NCBI GenBank assembly: GCA_949130495.1 | Contig: OX422214.1 | Span: 251,662,187-251,726,186, forward strand | Source of the DNA: Sambucus nigra | Taxonomy: Eukaryota; Streptophyta; Magnoliopsida; Dipsacales; Adoxaceae | Length of the DNA stretch: 64,000 nt | Direction: 5' to 3' | In this document: positions 1-13,629 of the stretch, in pieces | Position numbering within the stretch: the first letter of the stretch is position 1 | Layout of the letters: each line of letters opens with the position of its first letter | Position numbers and translations under genes: made by a program | The notes under the pieces: generated by a model | What the model was told of the DNA's origin: nothing | Seen by the model: the letters and a program-made list of their open reading frames with translations, nothing else | Database searches by the model: none

Positions 1-1091
1 TCACCGCGTAGTCTCGGGTCTCCCGGTCTGAGAGTATGACTATAATTTGCAAAAATCACACTTAGGTTAAAAACATGCCGTTAAAGGGTGAAAACCCAAA
101 CTGGCCCCCAAACGACCCCGTAGGAGGCACGAACACCTTGCACGGTACCAATGTAACTTGTAGGAACTGACCGCGTAGTTCCGGGTCTCTCGATTTTTGA
201 ATAGGATGATAATTTGCAAAAATCACACTTAAACTTAAAAACAAGCCATTAAAGGGTGAAAACCAAATCGGCCCCCAAACGACCCCGTAGGAGGCACGAA
301 CACCTCACACGGGACCAATGTAACTTGTAGGAACTGACTGCGTAGTCCCGGGTCTCCCGGTTTGAGAGTATGACGATAATTTGGAAAAATCACACGTAGT
401 TAAAAACATGACGTTAAAGGGTGAAAACCCAAACCGGCCCCCAAACGACCCCGTAGGAGGCACGGACACCTCGCACGGGACCAATGTAACTCGTAGGAAC
501 TGACGGCGTAGTCCCGGGTCTCCTGGTTTGAGGGTATGATGATAATTTTTAAAAATCACACTTAGAATTAAAAACATGCCATTAAAGGTTGAAAACCCAA
601 ACCGACCCCCAAATGACCCCGTAAGAGGCACGAACACCTCGAACGGAACCAATGTAACTTGTAGGAACTGACCGCATAGTCCCGCGTCTCCCGATTTGAG
701 AGTATGATGATAATTTGGAAAATTCATAGTTAGTTAAAAACATGCCGTAAAAGGGTGAAAACCCAAACCGGCCCACAAACGACCCGTAGGAGGCACGAAC
801 ACCTCGCACGGGACCAATGTAACTTGTAGGAACTGATCGCGTAGTCCCGGGTCTCCCGGTTTGAGAGTATGATGATAATTTGCAAAAATCACACTTACTC
901 TTAAAAATAAGCCGTCAAGGGGTGAAAACCCAAACCGGCCCCCAAACGACCCCGTAAGAGGCACGAACACCTCGCACGGGACCCATGTAACTTGTAGTAA
1001 CTGACCGCGTAGTCCCGGATCTCACGGTTTGTAAATATGACGATAATTTACAAAAATCACACTTAGACTTAAAAACATGCCATTACAGGGT

Positions 1092-3938
1092 GATAACCCA
1101 AACCGGCCCCCAAACGACCCCGTAAGATGCATGAACACCTCGCACATGACCAATATAACTTGTAGGAACTGACCGCGTAGTCCCGGGTCTCCCGATTTGA
1201 GAGTATGACGATAATTTGCAAAAAATCACACTTAGACTTAAAAACAAGCCGTCAAGGGGTGAAAACCCAAACCGGCCCCAAACGACCCCGTAGGAGGCAT
1301 GAAAACCTCGCACGGGACCAATGTAACTTGTAGGAACTGACCGCGTAGTCCCGGGTCTCCCGGTTTGAGAGTATGACGATAATTTGCAAAAATCACACTT
1401 AGAGTTACAAACATGCCGTTAAAGGGTGAAAACTTAAACCGGCCCCAAAACGACCCCGTAGTAGGCATGAACACCTCACACGGGACCCATGTAACTCGTA
1501 GGAACTGATCGCGTAGTCCCGATCTCCCGGTTTGTAAATATGACGATTTATGCAAAAATACACTTAGACTTAAAAACTTGCCGTTAAAGGGTGAAAACCC
1601 AAACCGGCCCCTAAATGACCCCGTAAGAGGCATGCATGAACACCTCGCACGGGACCAATGCAACTTGTAGGAACTGACTGCGTAGTCCCGGGTCTTCCGG
1701 TTTGTGAATAGGATGATAATTTGCAAAAATCACACTTAGAGTTAAAAACATGCCGTTAAAGGGTGAAAACCCAAACCGGCCCCCAAACAACCCCGTAGGA
1801 GGCACGAACACCTCGCACGGGACCCATGTAACTTTTAGGAACTAGCAGCGTAGTCCTGGATCTGCCAGTTTGTAAGTATGACGCTAATTGGCAAAAATCA
1901 CAGTTAAACTTAAAAACAGTCCGTTAAATGGTAAAAACCCAAATCGGCCCCCAAACGACCCCGTAGGAGGCACGAGCACCTAGCACGGGACCAACGTAAC
2001 TTGTAGGAACTGATCGCGTAGTCCCAGGTCTCCCGGTTTGAGAGTATGAAGATAATTTGCAAAAATCACACTTAGATTTAAAAACATGTCGTTAAAGGGT
2101 GAAAACCCAAATCGCCCCCCAAACGACCCCGTAGGAGGCTGGAACACCTCGCACAGGACCAATGTAAGTTGTAGGAACTGACCGCGTAGTCCCGGGTCTC
2201 CCGGTTTGAGAGTATGATGATAATTTGCAAAAATCACACTTACTCTTAAAAATAAACCGTCAAGGGGTGAAAACCCAAACCGGCCCCCAAACGACCCCGT
2301 ATGAGGCATGAACACCTCGCACGGGACCAATGTAACTTGTAGGAACTGATCGCGTAGTCCCGGGTCTCCCGGTTTGAGAGTATGACGATAATTAGCAAAA
2401 ATCACACTTAGAGTTAAAAACATGCCGTTAAAGGGTGAAAACATAAACCGGCCCCCAAACGACCCCGTAGGAGGCATGAACACCTCGCACGGGACCCATG
2501 TAACTCGTAGGAACTGACCGCGTAGTCCCGAATCTCCCGGTTTGTAAGTATGACGATAATTTGCAAAAATCACACTTAGACTTAAAAACATGCCGTTAAA
2601 GGGTGAAAACACAAACCGGCCCCTAAACGACCCCGTAAGAGGCATGCATGAACACCTCGCACGGGACCAATGTAACTTGTAGGAACTGACCGCGTAGTCC
2701 CGGGTCTTCCGGTTTGTGAATAGGTTGACAATTTGCAAAAATCACACTTAGACTTAAAAACATGCCGTTAAAGGGTGAAAACCCAAACCGGCCGCCAAAC
2801 GACCCCGTAGGAGGCACGAACACCTCGCACGGGACTCATGTAACTTGTAGGAACTAGCAGCGTAGTCCCGGATCTACCGGTTTGTAAGTATGACACTAAT
2901 TGGCAAAAATCACAGTTAAACTTAAAAACAGTCCGTTAAAGGGTGAAAACCCAAATCGGCCCCCAAACGACCCCGTAGGAGGCACGAGCACCTCGCACGG
3001 GACCAATGTAACTTGTAGGAACTGACCGCGTAGTCCCAGGTCTCCCGGTTTGAGAGTATGACGATAATTTGCAAAAATCACACTTAGAGTTAAAAACATG
3101 CCGTTAAAGGGTGAAAACCCAAATCGCCCCCCAAACGACCCCGTAAGATGTTGGAACACCTCGCACGGGACCAATGTAACTTGTAGGAACTGACCGCGTA
3201 GTCCCGGGTCTTCCGGTTTGTGAATAGGATGATAATTTGCAAAAATCACACTTAGAGTTAAAAACATGCCGTTAAAGGGTGAAAACCCAAACCGGCCCCC
3301 AAACGACCCCGTAGGAGGCACGAACACCTCGCACGGGACCCATGTAACTTGTAGGAACTAGCAGCGTAGTCCCGGATCTGCCGGTTTGTAAGTATGACGA
3401 TAATTGGCAAAAATCACAGTTAAACTTAAAAACAGGCCGTTAAAGGGTGAAACCCCAAATCGGCCCCGTAGGAGGCACGAACACCTTGCACGGGACCAAT
3501 GTAACTTGTAGTAACTGACCGCGTAGTCCCAGGTCTCCCGGTTTTAGAGTATGACGATAATTTGCAAAAATCACACTTAGAGTTAAAAACTTGCCGTTAA
3601 AGGGTGAAAACCCAAATCGGCCCCCAAACGACCCCGTAGGAGGCACGAACACCTCGCACGGGACCAATGTAACTTGTAAGAACTGACCGCGTAGTTCCGG
3701 GTCTCCCGATTTGTGAATAGGACGATAATTTGCAAAAATCACACTTAAACTTAAAAACAGGCCGTTAAAGGGTGAAAACCCAAATCGGCCCCCAAACGAC
3801 CCCGTAGGAGACACGAACACCTCGCACGGGACCAATGTAACTTGTAGGAACTGACCACGTAGTCCCGGGTCTCCCGGTTTGAGAGTATGACGATAATTTA
3901 TAAAATCACACTTAGTTAAAAACATGCCGTTAAAGGGT
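1092..3938. repeat. 17-monomer higher-order repeat, copy 1 (2,847 bp)
   Basis: Diagnostic monomer variants recur 2,847 bp downstream: GATAACCCAAACC at 1092 and 3939, the GGCATGCATGAACACC variant near 1631 and 4478 and again near 2641 and 5488, and the short variant ending AACCCCAAATCGGCCCCGTA near 3451 and 6298. The unit contains two copies of a 6-monomer sub-repeat (about 1,010 bp; compare the two GCATGCATG variants) followed by about five further monomers, including types with CTAGCAGCGTAGTCCC and TTTGTGAATAGG. Confidence 0.9.
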
Positions 3939-6785
3939 GATAACCCAAACCGGCCCCCAAACGACCCCATAAGAGGCATGAACACCTCGCACATGACCAA
4001 TATAACTTGTAGGAACTGACCGCGTAATCCCAGGTCTCCCGATTTGTGAGTATGATGATAATTTGCAAAAATCACACTTAGACTTAAAAACAAGCCGTCA
4101 AGGGGTGAAAACCCAAACCGGCCCCAAACGACCCCGTAGGAGGCATGAAAACCTCGCACGGGACCAATGTAACTTGTAGGAACTGACCGCGTAGTCCCGG
4201 GTCTCCCGGTTTGAGAGTATGATGATAATTTGCAAAAATCACACTTAGAGTTACAAACATGCCGTTAAAGGGTGAAAACTTAAACCGACCCCCAAACGAC
4301 CCCGTAGTAGGCATGAACACCTCGCACGGGACCCATGTAACTCGTAGGAACTGATCGCGTAGTCCCGATCTCCCGGTTTGTAAATATGACGATAATTTGC
4401 AAAAATACACTTAGACTTAAAAACTTGCCGTTAAAGGGTGAAAACCCAAACCGGCCCCTAAACGACCCCGTAAGAGGCATGCATGAACACCTCGCACGGG
4501 ACCAATGTAACTTGTAGGAACTGACCGCGTAGTCCCGGGTCTTCCGGTTTGTGAATAGGATGATAATTTGCAAAAATCACACTTAGAGTTAAAAACATGC
4601 CGTTAAAGGGTGAAAACCCAAACCGGCCCCCAAACAACCCCGTAGGAGGCACGAACACCTCGCACGGGACCCATGTAACTTGTAGGAACTAGCAGCGTAG
4701 TCCCGGATCTGCCAGTTTGTAAGTATGACGCTAATTGGCAAAAAACACAGTTAAACTTAAAAACAGTCCGTTAAAGGGTGAAAACCCAAATCGGCCCCCA
4801 AACGACCCCGTAGGAGGCACGAGCACCTAGCACGGGACCAATGTAACTTGTAGGAACTGATCGCGTAGTCCCAGGTCTCCCGGTTTGAGAGTATGAAGAT
4901 AATTTGCAAAAATCACACTTAGAGTTAAAAACAAGTCGTTAATGGGTGAAAACCCAAATCGCCCCCCAAACGACCCCGTAGGAGGCTGGAACACCTCGCA
5001 CAGGACCAATGTAAGTTGTAGGAACTGACCGCGTAGTCCCGGGTCTCCCAGTTTGAGAGTATGATGATAATTTGCAAAAATCACACTTACTCTTAAAAAT
5101 AAGCCGTCAAGGGGTGAAAACCCAAACCGGCCCCCAAACGACCCCGTAGGAAGCATGAACACCTCGCACGGGACCAATGTAACTTGTTGGAACTGACCGC
5201 GTAGTCCCGGGTCTCCCGGTTTGAGAGTATGAAGGTAATTAGCAAAAATCACACTTAGAGTTAAAAACATGCCGTTAAAGGGTGAAAACTTAAATCGTCC
5301 CCCAAACGACCCCGTAGGAGGCATGAACACCTCGCACGGGACCCATGTAACTCGTAGGAACTGACCGCGTAGTCCCGAATCTCCCGGTTTGTAAATATGA
5401 CGATAATTTGCAAAAATCACACTTAGACTTAAAAACATGCCGTTAAAGGGTGAAAACACAAACCGGCCCCTAAACGACCCCGTAAGAGGCATGCATGAAC
5501 ACCTCGCACGGGACCAATGTAACTTGTAGGAACTGACCGTGTAGTCCCGGGTCTTCCGGTTTGTGAATAGGATGACAATTTGCAAAAATCACACTTAGAC
5601 TTAAAAACATGTCGTTAAAGGGTGAAAACCCAAACCGGCCGCCAAACGACCCCGTAGGAGGCACGAACACCTCGCACGGGACTCATGTAACTTGTAGGAA
5701 CTAGCAGCGTAGTCCCGGATCTACCGGTTTGTAAGTATGACACTAATTGGCAAAAATCACAGTTAAACTTAAAAACAGTCCGTTAAAGGGTGAAAACCCA
5801 AATCGGCACCCAAACGACCCCGTAAGAGGCACGAGCACCTCGCATGGGACCAATGTAACTTGTAGGAACTGACCGCCTAGTCTCAGGTCTCCCGTTTTGA
5901 GAGTATGACGATAATTTGCAAAAATCACACTTAGAGTTAAAAACATGCCGTTAAAGGGTGAAAACCCAAATCGCCCCCCAAACGACCCCGTAAGATGTTG
6001 GAACACCTCGCACAGGACCAATGTAACTTGTAGGAACTGACCGCGTAGTCCCGGGTCTTCCGGTTTGTGAATAGGATGATAATTTGCAAAAATCACACTT
6101 AGAGTTAAAAACATGCCGTTAAAGGATGAAAACCCAAACCGGCCCCCAAACGACCCCGTAGGAGGCACGAACACCTCGCACGGGACCCATGTAACTTGTA
6201 GGAACTAGCAGCGTAGTCCCGGATCTGCCGGTTTGTAAGTATGACGATAATTGGCAAAAATCACAGTTAAACTTAAAAACAGGCCGTTAAAGGGTGAAAC
6301 CCCAAATCGGCCCCGTAGGAGGCACGAACACCTCGCACGGGACCAATGTAACTTGTAGGAACTGACCGCGTAGTCCCAGGTCTCCCGGTTTTAGAGTATG
6401 ACGATAATTTGCAAAAATCACACTTAGAGTTAAAAACTTGCCGTTAAAGGGTGAAAACCCAAATCGGCCCCCAAATGACCCCGTAGGAGGCACGAACACC
6501 TCGCACGGGACCAATGTAACTTGTAAGAACTGACCGCGTAGTTCCGGGTCTCCCGATTTGTGAATAGGACGATAATTTGCAAAAATCACACTTAAACTTA
6601 AAAACAGGCCGTTAAAGGGTGAAAACCCAAATCGGCCCCCAAACGACCCCGTAGGAGACACGAACACCTCGCACGGGACCAATGTAACTTGTAGGAACTG
6701 ACCACGTAGTCCCGGGTCTCCCGGTTTGAGAGTATGACGATAATTTATAAAATCACACTTAGTTAAAAACATGCCGTTAAAGGGT
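3939..6785. repeat. 17-monomer higher-order repeat, copy 2
   Basis: Second copy, directly adjacent to the first and aligned at a constant offset of 2,847 bp up to about 6780, where the sequence switches to the monomer series that follows the unit on the right. Differences from copy 1 are scattered single bases, with no shift of the offset at the markers checked. A head-to-tail pair with a constant offset points to unequal crossover or replication slippage at the 17-monomer scale. Confidence 0.88.
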
Positions 6786-9300
6786 GAAAACCCAAACCGG
6801 CCCCCAAACGACCCCGTAGGAGGCATGAACACCTCGCACGGGACCAATGTAACTTGTGGGAACTGATCGCGTAGTCCCGGGTCTCTCGGTTTGAGAGTAC
6901 GATGATAATTTGTAAAACTCACACTTAGACTTAAAAACATACCGTTAAAGGGTGAAAACCCAAACTGGCCCCAAACGACCCCGTAAGAGGCACGAAGACC
7001 TCGCACGGAACCAATGTAACTTGTAGGAACTGACCGCATAGTCCCGGGTCTCCTGGTTTGAGAGTATGATGATAATTTGGAAAAATCATACTTAGTTAAA
7101 AACATGTCGTTAAAGGGTGAAAACCCAAACTGGCCCCCAAACGACCCCATAGGAGGCACGAACACCTTGCACGGGACCAATGTAACTTATAGGAACTGAT
7201 CGCGTAGTCCCGGTTCTCCCGATTTGAGAGTATGACGATAATTTGTAAAAATAACACTTAGACTTAAAAACATGCCGTTAAAGGGTGAAAAAACCCAAAC
7301 CAGCACCCAAACGACCCCGTAAGAGGCACGAACACCTCGTACGGGACCAATGTAACTTGTAGGAACTGACCGCGTAGTCCCGGATCTCCCGATTTTTAAG
7401 TATGATGATAATTTGCAAAATTCACACTCAAACTTAAAAACAGGTCGTTAAAGGGAGAAACCCCAAACCCGCCCCCAAATGATCTCGTAGGAGGCACGAA
7501 CACCTCGCACGGGACCCATGTAACTTGTAGGAACTGACCGCGTAGTCCCGGATCTGTCGGTTTGTAAGTATGATGATAAATTACAAAAATCACACTTAGA
7601 GTTAAAAACATGCCGTTAAAGGGTGAAAATCCAAACCGGCCCCCAAACGACCCCGTAGGAGGCACGAACACCTCCCACGGGACCAATGTAACTTGTAGGA
7701 ACTAACCGCGTAGTCCCAGGTCTTCCAGTTTCTGAATAGGACGATAATTTGCAAAAATCACACTTAGAGTTAAAAACATGCCGTTAAAAGGTGAAAACCC
7801 AAACCGGCGACCAAACGACCCCGTAGGAGGCACGAACACCTCGCACGGGACCCATGTAACTTATAGGAACTGGCAGCGTAGTCCCTGATCTGCCGGTTTG
7901 TAAGTATGATGATAATTTGCAAAAATCACAGTTAAACTTAAAAACAGGCCGTTAAAGGGTGAAAACCCAAATCGGCCCCCAAACGACCCCGTAGGAGGCA
8001 CGAACACCTCGCACGGGACCAATGTAACTTGTAGGAACTGACCGCGTAGTCCCGGGTCTCCTGGTTTGAGAGTATGACGATAATTTGCAAAAATCACACT
8101 TAGAGTTAAAAACATTCCGTTAAAGGGTGAAAACCCAAACTGACCCCCAAATGACCCCGTAGGAGGCACGAACACCTCGCACGGGACCAATGTAACTTGT
8201 AGGAGCTGGCCGCATAGTTCCGGGTCTCTCGATTTTTGAATAGGATGATAATTTGCAAAAATCACACTTAAACTTAAAAACAGGCCCTTAAAGTGTGAAA
8301 ACCAAATCGGCCCCCAAACGACCCCGTAGGAGGCACGAACACCTCGCACGGGACCAATGTAACTTGTAGGAACTGACTGCGTAGTCCCGGGTCTCCCGGT
8401 TTGAGAGTATGACAATAATTTGGAAAACTCACACGTAGTTAAAAACATGCCGTTAAAGGGTGAAAACCCAAACCGGCCCCCAAACGACCCCGTAGGAAGG
8501 CACGGACACCTCGCACGGGACCAATGTAACTTGTAGGAACTGATCGCGTAGTCCCGGGTCTCCTGGTTTGAGAGTATGATGATAATTTTTAAAAATCACA
8601 CTTAGACTTAAAAACATGCCGTTAAAGGGTGAAAACCCAAATCGACCCTACAAACGACCCCGTAAGAGGCACGAACACCTCGCACGGAACCAATATAACT
8701 TGTAGGAACTGACCGCATAGTCCCGAGTCTCCCGGTTTGAGAGTATGATGATTATTTGGAAAAATCATACTTACTTAAAAAGATGCCATAAAAGGGTGAA
8801 AACCCAAATCGGCCCCCAAACGACCCGTAGGAGGCACGAACACCTCGCACGGGACCAATGTAACTTGTAGGAACTGATCGCGTAGTCCCGGGTCTCCCGG
8901 TTTGAGAGTATGACGATAATTTGGAAAAATCACACTTAGACTTAAAAACATGCCGTTAAAGGGTGAAAACCCAAACCAGCCCCCAAACGACCCCATAAGA
9001 GGAACGAACACCTCGCACGGGACTATTGTAACTTGTAGGAACTGACCGCGTAGTCCCGGATCTCCCGGTTTGTAAGTATGACGATAATTTGCAAAAATCA
9101 CACTTAAACTTAAAAACAGGTCGTTAAAGGGTGAAACCCCAAACCGGCCCCCAAATGACCTCGAAGGAGGCACGAACAACTCGCACGGGACCCATGTAAC
9201 TTGTAGTAACTGACCGCGTAGTCGCGGATCTCACGGTTTGTAAATATGACAATAATTTACAAAACTCACACTTAGACTTAAAAACATGCCATAAAAGGGT
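5490..9300. repeat. Long-range satellite block, copy 1 (pairs with 9827-13629)
   Basis: Markers in this block recur about 4,329 bp downstream: the AATTTATAAAATCACAC deletion variant (6741 and 11071), CGGC(G/C)ACCAAACGACC (7805 and 12133), the TTTTTGAATAGG variant (8230 and 12559) and GATAACCC (9301 and 13630). The offset equals about 26 monomers. The left part overlaps the second 17-monomer unit, so the two levels of organisation are interleaved. The start is approximate. Confidence 0.82.
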
Positions 9301-9826
9301 GATAACCCAAACCGGCCCCCAAACGACCCCGTAAGAGGCATGAACACCTCGCACATGACTAATATAACTTGTAGGAACTGACCGCGTAGTCCCGGGTCTC
9401 CCGGTTTGAGAGTATGACGATAATTTGCAAAAATCACACTTTTACTTAAAAACAAGCCGTAAAGGGGTGAAAACCCAAACCGGCCCCAAACGACCCCGTA
9501 GGAGGCATGATCACCTCGCACGGGACCAATGTAACTTGTAGAAACTGACCGCGTAGTCCCGGGTCTCCCGGTTTGAGAGTATGACGATAATTTGCAAAAA
9601 TCACACTTAGAGTTAAAAACATGCCGTTAAAGGGTGAAAACTTAAACCGGCCTCCAAACGACCCCGTAGGAGGCATGAACACCTCACACAGGACCCATGT
9701 AACTCGTAAGAACCGGATCTCCCGGTTTGTAAGTATGACGATAATTTGCAAAAATCACACTTAGACCTAAAAACATGCCGTTAAAGGGTGAAAACCCAAA
9801 CCGGCCCCTAAACGACCCCGTAAGAG

Positions 9827-12800
9827 GCATGCATGACCACCTCGCACGGGACCAATGTAACTTGTAGGAACTGACCGCGTAGTCCCGGTTCTTTCGGTTT
9901 GTGAATAGGATGATAATTTGCAAAAATCACACTTAGAGTTAAAAACATGCCGTTAAAGGGTGAAAACGCAAACCGGCCGGCACGAACACCTCGCACGGGA
10001 CCCATGTAACTTGTAGGAACTAGCAGCGTAGTCCCGGATCTGCTGGTTTGTAAGTATGACGATAATTGGAAAAAATCACAGTTAAACTTAAAAACAGTTC
10101 GTTAAAGGGTGAAAACCCAAATCGGCCCCCAAACGACCCCGTAGGAGGCACGAACACCTCACACGGGACCAATGTAACTTGTAGGAACTGACCGCCTAGT
10201 CCTAGGTCTACCGGTTTGAGAGTATGACGTTAATTTGCAAAAATCACACTTAGAGTTAAAAACATGCCGTTAAAGGGTGAAAACCCAAATCGGCCCCCAA
10301 ACGACCCCGTAGGAGGCTCGAACACCTCGCACGGGACCAATGTAACTTGTAAGAACTGACCGCGTAGTCCCGGGTCTTCCGGTTTGTGAATAGGATGATA
10401 ATATGCAAGAATCACACTTAGAGTTAAAAACATGCCGTTAAAGGGTGAAAACACAAACCGGCCCCCAAACGACCCCGTAGGAGGCACGAACACCTCGCAC
10501 GGGACCCATGTAACTTGTAGGAACTAGCAGCGTAGTCCCGGATCTGCCGATTTGTAAGTATGAAGATAATTGGCAAAAATCACAGTTAAACTTAAAAACA
10601 GGCCGTTAAAGGGTGAAAACCCAAATCGGCCCCCAAACGACCCCGTAGGAGGCACGAACACCTCGCACGGGACCAATGTAACTTGTAGGAACTGACCGCG
10701 TAGTCCCAGGTCTCCCGGTTTTAGAGTATGACGATAATTTGCAAAAATCACACTTAGAGTTAAAAACTTGCCGTTAAAGGGTGAAAACCCAAATCGGCCC
10801 CCAAATGACCCCGTGGGAGGCACGAACACCTCGCACGGGACCAATGTAACTTGTAAGAACTGACCGCGTAGTTCCGGGTCTCCCGATTTGTGAATAGGAT
10901 GATAATTTGCAAAAATCACACTTAAACTTAAAAACAGGCCGTTAAAGGGTGAAAACCCAAATCGGCCCCCAAACGACCCCGTAGGAGACACGAACACCTC
11001 GCACGGGACCAATGTAACTTGTAGGAACTGACCACGTAGTCCCGGGTCTCCCGGTTTGAGAGTATGACGATAATTTATAAAATCACACTTAGTTAAAAAC
11101 ATGCCGTTAAAGGGTGAAAACCCAAACCGGCCCCCAAACGACCCCGTAGGAGGCACGAACACCTCGCACGGGACCAATGTAACTTGTAGGAACTGATCGC
11201 GTAGTCCCGGGTCTCTCGGTTTGAGAGTACGATGATAATTTGTAAAAATCACACTTAGACTTAAAAACATACCGTTAAAGGGTGAAAACCCAAACTGGCC
11301 CCCAAACGACCCCGTAAGAGGCACGAAGACCTCGCACGGAACCATTGTAACTTGTAGGAACTGACCGCATAGTCCCGGGTCTCCCAGTTTGAGAGTATGA
11401 TGATAATTTGGAAAAATCATACTTAGTTAAAAACATGTCGTTAAAGGGTGAAAACCCAAACCGGCCCCCAAACGACCCCATAGGAGGCACGAACACCTTG
11501 CACGGGACCAATGTAACTTGTAGGAACTGATCGCGTAGTCCCAGTTCTCCCGATTTGAGAGTATGACGATAATTTGTAAAAATCACACTTAGACTTAAAA
11601 ACATGCCGTTAAAGGGTGAAAACCCAAACCATCCCCCAAACGACCCCGTAAGAGGCACGAACACCTCACACGGGACCAATGTAACTTGTAGGAACTGACC
11701 GCGTAGTCCCGGATCTCCCGGTTTTTAAGTATGATGATAATTTGCAAAAATCACACTTAAACATAAAAACTGGTCGTTAAATGGAGAAACCCCAAACCGC
11801 CCCCCAAATGATCCCGTAGGAGGCACGAACACCTCGCACAGGACCCATGTAACTTGTAGGAACTGACCGCGTAGTCCCGGATCTGCCGGTTTGTAAGTAT
11901 GATGATAATTTGCAAAAATCACACTTAGAGTTATAAACATGCCGTTATAGGGTGAAAACCCAAACCGGCCCAAAAACGACATCGTAGGAGGCACGAACAC
12001 CTCACACGGGACCAATGTAACTTGTAGGAACTAACCGCGTAGTCCCAGGTCGTCCGGTTTGTGAATAGGACGATAATTTGCAAAAATCACACTTAGAGTT
12101 AAAAACATGCCGTTAAAGGGTGAACACCCAAACCGGCCACCAAACGACCCCGTAGGAGGCACGAACACCTCGCACGGGACCCATGTAACTTGTAGGAACT
12201 GGCAGCGTAGTCCCGGATCTGTCGGTTTGTAAGTATGATGATAATTTACAAAAATCACAGTTAAATTTAAAAACAGGCCGTTAAAGGGTGAAAACCCAAA
12301 TCGGCCCCCAAACGACCCCGTAGGAGGAACGAACACCTCGTACGGGACCAATGTAACTTGTAGGAACTGACCGCGTAGTCCCGGGTCTCCTGGTTTGAGA
12401 GTATGACGATAATTTGCAAAAATCACACTTAGAGTTAAAAACATGCCGTTAAAGGATGAAAACCCAAACTGGCCCCCAAACGACCCCGTAGGAGGCACGA
12501 ACACCTCGCACGGGACCAATGTAACTTGTAGGAACTGACCGCATAGTTCCGAGTCTCTCGATTTTTGAATAGGATGATAATTTGCAAAAATCACACTTAA
12601 ACTTAAAAACAGGCCATTAAAGGGTGAAAACCAAATCGGCCCCCAAACGACCCCGTAGGAGGCACGAACACCTCGCACGGGACCAATGTAACTTATAGGA
12701 ACTGACTGCGTAATCCTGGGTCTCCCAGTTTGAGAGTATGACAATAATTTGGAAAAATCACACGTTGTTGAAAACATGTCGTTAAAGGGTGAAAACCCAA

Positions 12801-13629
12801 ACCGGCCCCCAAACGACCCCGTAGGAGGCACGGACACCACACACGGGACCAATGTAACTTGTAGGAACTGATCGCGTAGTCCCGGGTCTCCTGGTTTGAG
12901 AGTATGATGATAATTTTTAAAAATCACACTTAGACTTAAAAACATGCCGTTAAAGGGTGAAAACCCAAACCGACCAAACAAACGACCCCGTAAGAGGCAC
13001 GAACACCTCGCACGGAACCAATATAACTTGTAGGAACTGACCGCATAGTCCCGGGTCTCCCGGTTTGAGAGTATGATGATAATTTGGAAAAATCATACTT
13101 ACTTAAAAACATGCCGTAAAAGGGTGAAAACCCAAATCGGCCCCCAAACGACCCGTAGGAGGCTCGAACACCTCGCACGGGACCAATGTAACTTGTAGGA
13201 ACTGATCGCGTAGTCCCGGGTCTCCCGGTTTGAGAGTATGACGATAATTTGCAAAAATCACACTTAGACTTAAAAACATGCCGTTAAAGGGTGAAAACCC
13301 AAACCAACCCCCAAACGACCCCGTAAGAGGCACGGACACCTCGCACGGGACAATTGTAACTTATAGGAACTGACCGCGTAGTCCCGGATCTCCCGGTTTG
13401 TAAGTATGACGATAATTTGCAAAAATCACACTTAAACTTAAAAATAGGTCGTTTTAAGGGTGAAACCCCAAACCGACCCCCAAATGACCCCGTAGGAGGC
13501 ACGAACACCTCGCACGGGACCCATATAACTTATAGGAACTGACCGCGTAGTCGCGGATCTCACGGTTTGTAAATATGACGATAATTTACAAAAATCACAC
13601 TTAGACTTAAAAACATGTCGTTAAAGGGT
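9827..13629. repeat. Long-range satellite block, copy 2
   Basis: Copy of 5490-9300. In the segment 9301-11071 the series matching the 17-monomer unit is shorter by about 1.03 kb (roughly one 6-monomer sub-repeat plus small losses). Examples of the losses are a missing stretch near 9715, where GTAAGAACCGGATCTCC skips the usual CGTAGTCCC, and a collapsed C-rich segment near 9975. Together 9301-13629 form one unit of about 26 monomers. Confidence 0.8.

Noticed and set aside
12031..12981. Long minus-strand open frame (316 codons) in the satellite
   Set aside because: It is a read-through of the 168-bp repeat (56 codons per monomer), interrupted at random by single-base changes. No domain or codon bias is visible, so it is not annotated as a gene.
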